In this document: positions 61,749-64,000 of the stretch, piece by piece
Layout: each line of letters begins with the position of its first letter
Numbering within the stretch: the first letter of the stretch is position 1
DNA from: Spirochaetaceae bacterium
Lineage (GTDB): Bacteria; Spirochaetota; Spirochaetia; Treponematales; Breznakiellaceae
Assembly (NCBI GenBank): GCA_031278215.1
Contig: JAITKV010000038.1
Span: forward strand, 1 to 64,000
Reading direction: 5' to 3'
DNA: 64,000 nucleotides
Position numbers and translations under genes: made by a program
Notes under the pieces: model-generated
The model's database searches: none
What the model was told of the DNA's origin: nothing
The model's input: only the letters and a program-made list of their open reading frames with translations

Positions 61749-63266
61749 ATGCTGTCAAAAATCGACGCCAATAAATTTAATACCCTCATCGAGATTAATT
61801 CTCTTATTAATTCAAAATTTACGGACCTCCATTCCCTGCTAACCCAGATTCTGGAATCCGCCACCAGGTTCTGCCAGGGAGAGGCGTCCAGTCTTATGCT
61901 GGTAAACAAGGAAACTAAGGAACTGTATTTCGAGGTCGCCCTGGGATCCCAGAGCGCAAAAATAGCAAAGTATACCGTAAAATTAAACGAAGGAATTGCC
62001 GGCTGGGTTGCCACCCACAATAAATCCCTTATGGTAAACGACGTGGAAAACGATAAACGGCATTCCAAAAAAATTCCCGATCAGCTGGGATATCCTTCAA
62101 AAACCATGATCGCCGTACCCATGCGGATAAAGGACGAATGCATCGGGGTTATTGAACTGCTCAATAAAAAAGGGGGCAACTATTTTACCCAGGACGATCT
62201 TGAATGGCTGGAGATATTGGCCAACCAGGCCGCCCTGGCTATCCAGAATGTCCAGAGCTTTGAACGGGCCCGGTCCGAGATAGACCACCTCCAAACGGAA
62301 CTGCGGAATACCCAGGGCTATCATACCCTCATTGCAAAAAGCCCGGTTATTTTGGAAAAACTTGAAATCATAGATCGGGTTGCCCAGACCGATTCTTCAG
62401 TTTTAATCCTGGGCGAAAGCGGTGTAGGAAAGGAACTAATCGCCGAGCAGATCCACCTTCGCAGCCCCCGCAGCGCCGCCCCCTTTATCCGGGTTAACTG
62501 CGCCGCCCTGCCAGAAAACCTTCTGGAAAGCGAACTCTTCGGTCATGTAAAGGGGGCTTTTACCAACGCCATCCAAAACCGCCAGGGCCGCTTTGAACTG
62601 GCCGACGGAGGTACGATTTTTCTTGATGAAATCGGGGATCTGCCCCTGGCCCTGCAATCCAAGCTTCTGCGGGTAATCCAGCAAAAAACATTTGAAAAAG
62701 TCGGATCGAATACTTCGATAACCGTGGACGTCCGTATACTGGCGGCCACCAACAGGGACATCGAAGCAATGGTAGAAAGAGGCGAATTCCGTAACGATTT
62801 ATATTACCGGATCAACGTGCTGCCTATTTATATCCCCCCCCTGCGGCAGCGCCCCGAGGACATCCCCGAACTGGCGGATTTTTTTCTTACCAAATACCAA
62901 CGGGAAACAAAAAAGCAGTTTAAGGGGTTTTCCAACGACGCCATGGAATTTATGCTCTCCTATTCCTGGCCCGGAAACATCCGGGAGCTGGAAAACAGCA
63001 TAGAAAGGGCCTGCGTCATTGGAAAGGGCGCCTGGATACAGAAGGACGATCTTTTTTTGCGAAACCTTGCGGCCATACCCGAACATGGCGGGGAGGGCAG
63101 CCGGAACCTAAAAAACGCGATAAATACGTTTAAAGTACACTTTATTCAGAAGGTGCTGGAAGAAAATAACTGGAACCAGACAGAAACGGCAAGGGCCCTG
63201 GATATTCAAAGAACCTATTTATCCAGACTGATTAAGGAACTGTCCATTAAGGAGCATTATTCCTAA
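61749..63266 (+). CDS. Sigma-54-type transcription activator with GAF domain
   Basis: 505 residues. A GAF domain covers about residues 10-165 (EASSLMLVNKETKELYFEVALG; GIAGWVATHNKSLMVNDV). The AAA+ domain covers about 190-410, with Walker A GESGVGKEL and Walker B ADGGTIFLDEIGDLP. The C-terminal Fis-type HTH follows (NWNQTETARALDIQRTYLSRLI). The sigma-54 contact loop reads GAFTNA, with Asn273 in place of the second Gly of GAFTGA. It should respond to a small signal bound to GAF; whether it still drives sigma-54 opening is uncertain. Confidence 0.88.
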   Translation: MLSKIDANKFNTLIEINSLINSKFTDLHSLLTQILESATRFCQGEASSLMLVNKETKELYFEVALGSQSAKIAKYTVKLNEGIAGWVATHNKSLMVNDVENDKRHSKKIPDQLGYPSKTMIAVPMRIKDECIGVIELLNKKGGNYFTQDDLEWLEILANQAALAIQNVQSFERARSEIDHLQTELRNTQGYHTLIAKSPVILEKLEIIDRVAQTDSSVLILGESGVGKELIAEQIHLRSPRSAAPFIRVNCAALPENLLESELFGHVKGAFTNAIQNRQGRFELADGGTIFLDEIGDLPLALQSKLLRVIQQKTFEKVGSNTSITVDVRILAATNRDIEAMVERGEFRNDLYYRINVLPIYIPPLRQRPEDIPELADFFLTKYQRETKKQFKGFSNDAMEFMLSYSWPGNIRELENSIERACVIGKGAWIQKDDLFLRNLAAIPEHGGEGSRNLKNAINTFKVHFIQKVLEENNWNQTETARALDIQRTYLSRLIKELSIKEHYS

Positions 63267-63297
63267 GTTGTCAAATTTAAATCCACGGAGTATAATA

Positions 63298-63981
63298 ATG
63301 GAAATGAAGAAAGCGGGAACAGAATCCGTGCACATAAGCGATAGAATTACCGATTTTGTGCAAAAAAATAGAAAACCCCTCCTGGCGGTGATGATAATTG
63401 CGGCCGTAGGAATCGTCGGTTTGGCGGTGTTTTTTTCCGTCCGGAACGGACTGCAAAAAAAAGCAATTATCACCCTGGAAGAAATCGAAGAAAAACGCGC
63501 CCTGTTGGGGGATCTAAGCGATGGTTCCAAATCTGCCGAGGCGGAAGACCTGCTTCAGGAGATTACAGAGTTTGCCCCCAAAACTTTTGGATACGCCTCC
63601 GCCCGGTCCTATTCTTTGGCCGCTTCTATCTATATGGACCAGGGCGACTGGGAAAAGGCCGAAGCGGCCTATCTGGACTCTGCCCGGAAGGCCGGAAAAA
63701 CATACCTAAACCCCCTGGGGCTGTACAATGCGGCGGTGGCCGCGGAAGAGCAGGGTAATCTGGAGAAGGCCCTGGATTACTACACCCAAAGCTTGGACTT
63801 TTCCGGTAATTTTCCCGCCGCTTCCAGGGCCCGGTTTAACATGGGAAGAATTTACGAGACCCGGAAGGATGCGGAAGCGGCCCTGGAGGCCTACCGCACC
63901 CTAATCGAAAAAGCTTCACCCGATTCCAATTGGGCCAAATTAGCTCAGAGCAGAATTATCGCTATTGAAATGTCAAAATAA
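63298..63981 (+). CDS. Membrane-anchored TPR protein
   Basis: 227 residues from the ATG at 63298, with GGAG at 63287-63290 (a TTG at 63268 would add ten). A single hydrophobic helix near residues 29-49 (PLLAVMIIAAVGIVGLAVFF) follows a short cytoplasmic part. The rest is TPR-like (ARSYSLAASIYMDQGDWEKAEAAYLDSARK; LGLYNAAVAAEEQGNLEKALDYYTQS), resembling YfgM/TPR_21-type proteins that meet chaperones and translocated proteins at the periplasmic side. Function not assigned; it is the last gene in the window. Confidence 0.75.
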   Translation: MEMKKAGTESVHISDRITDFVQKNRKPLLAVMIIAAVGIVGLAVFFSVRNGLQKKAIITLEEIEEKRALLGDLSDGSKSAEAEDLLQEITEFAPKTFGYASARSYSLAASIYMDQGDWEKAEAAYLDSARKAGKTYLNPLGLYNAAVAAEEQGNLEKALDYYTQSLDFSGNFPAASRARFNMGRIYETRKDAEAALEAYRTLIEKASPDSNWAKLAQSRIIAIEMSK

Positions 63982-64000
63982 CGCCGGCACATATAGGGTT

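Noticed and set aside
61157-61774. 205-codon Arg-rich plus-strand frame
   Set aside because: Alternative frame of the rpsA repeat; no start signals, extreme composition.
61124-62068. 314-codon minus-strand frame rich in Pro and Leu
   Set aside because: It is the antisense of the Ala/Pro/Glu repeat of rpsA and the start of the activator gene; open only because of repeat composition.

Overview
The gene families and their order point to a spirochaete of the genus Treponema. The clearest markers are a tamB-bamA-skp-mutS block, a run rimP-nusA-infB-rbfA-truB-ribF-rpsO-pnp, a roughly 900-residue GreA with a long helical N-terminal extension, and several lipid-export, TPR and HEAT proteins. The base composition (moderate to high G+C, Ala- and Pro-rich linkers) and the hybrid chemosensory genes fit the larger-genome, free-living or termite-gut treponemes better than T. 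pallidum. The species assignment is inference from remembered gene order, not a search result.

Layout. 1-3430 is an accessory segment: the tail of an unidentified gene, a small membrane protein, a Cro/C1-type HTH regulator with a palindromic operator-like site, an AT-rich gene with a C-terminal PD-(D/E)XK-like nuclease domain, and a decayed small gene. 3434-4772 (minus strand) holds tmk and a hypothetical membrane protein. 5062-16150 is an outer-membrane biogenesis block (TamB-like protein, BamA, Skp), then mutS and a ComF-type phosphoribosyltransferase. A small secreted DUF2059-like protein lies on the minus strand at 16175-16609.

16708-27682 is a complete chemosensory operon of unusual make-up: two CheW-like proteins, CheB, CheR with a TPR-like tail, two methyl-accepting proteins, a CheA-receiver hybrid without a visible CheY-binding domain, and finally a receiver-GAF-like-class III nucleotidyl cyclase protein. 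Motor genes and a separate cheY are absent, so the array may feed cyclic-nucleotide synthesis rather than, or in addition to, flagellar control. It is followed by 1.4 kb of gene-poor DNA with perfect palindromes, a tandem repeat and one orphan reading frame.

29147-42148 is a translation and RNA-processing superoperon: a consensus-like promoter, an attenuator-like terminator, a GC hairpin, then rimP, nusA (with a zinc ribbon), infB, rbfA, truB, ribF, rpsO, pnp, dut, two LptF/LptG-family permeases and tgt. A HEAT-repeat protein (42145-43662) converges with a minus-strand operon of a TPR protein, giant GreA and a vWA/FHA-like membrane protein.

48919-52008 encodes three envelope-type proteins (secreted TPR, secreted unknown, TPR plus membrane segment). 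52064-54747 (minus strand) carries a PRPP-synthetase-like protein and an FGGY sugar kinase. 54908-63981 runs recA, folK, scpA, scpB, a pseudouridine synthase, cmk, ribosomal protein S1, a sigma-54-type activator and a membrane-anchored TPR protein, most of them overlapping or separated by a few bases. No rRNA, tRNA, CRISPR array or intact insertion sequence was found by eye.
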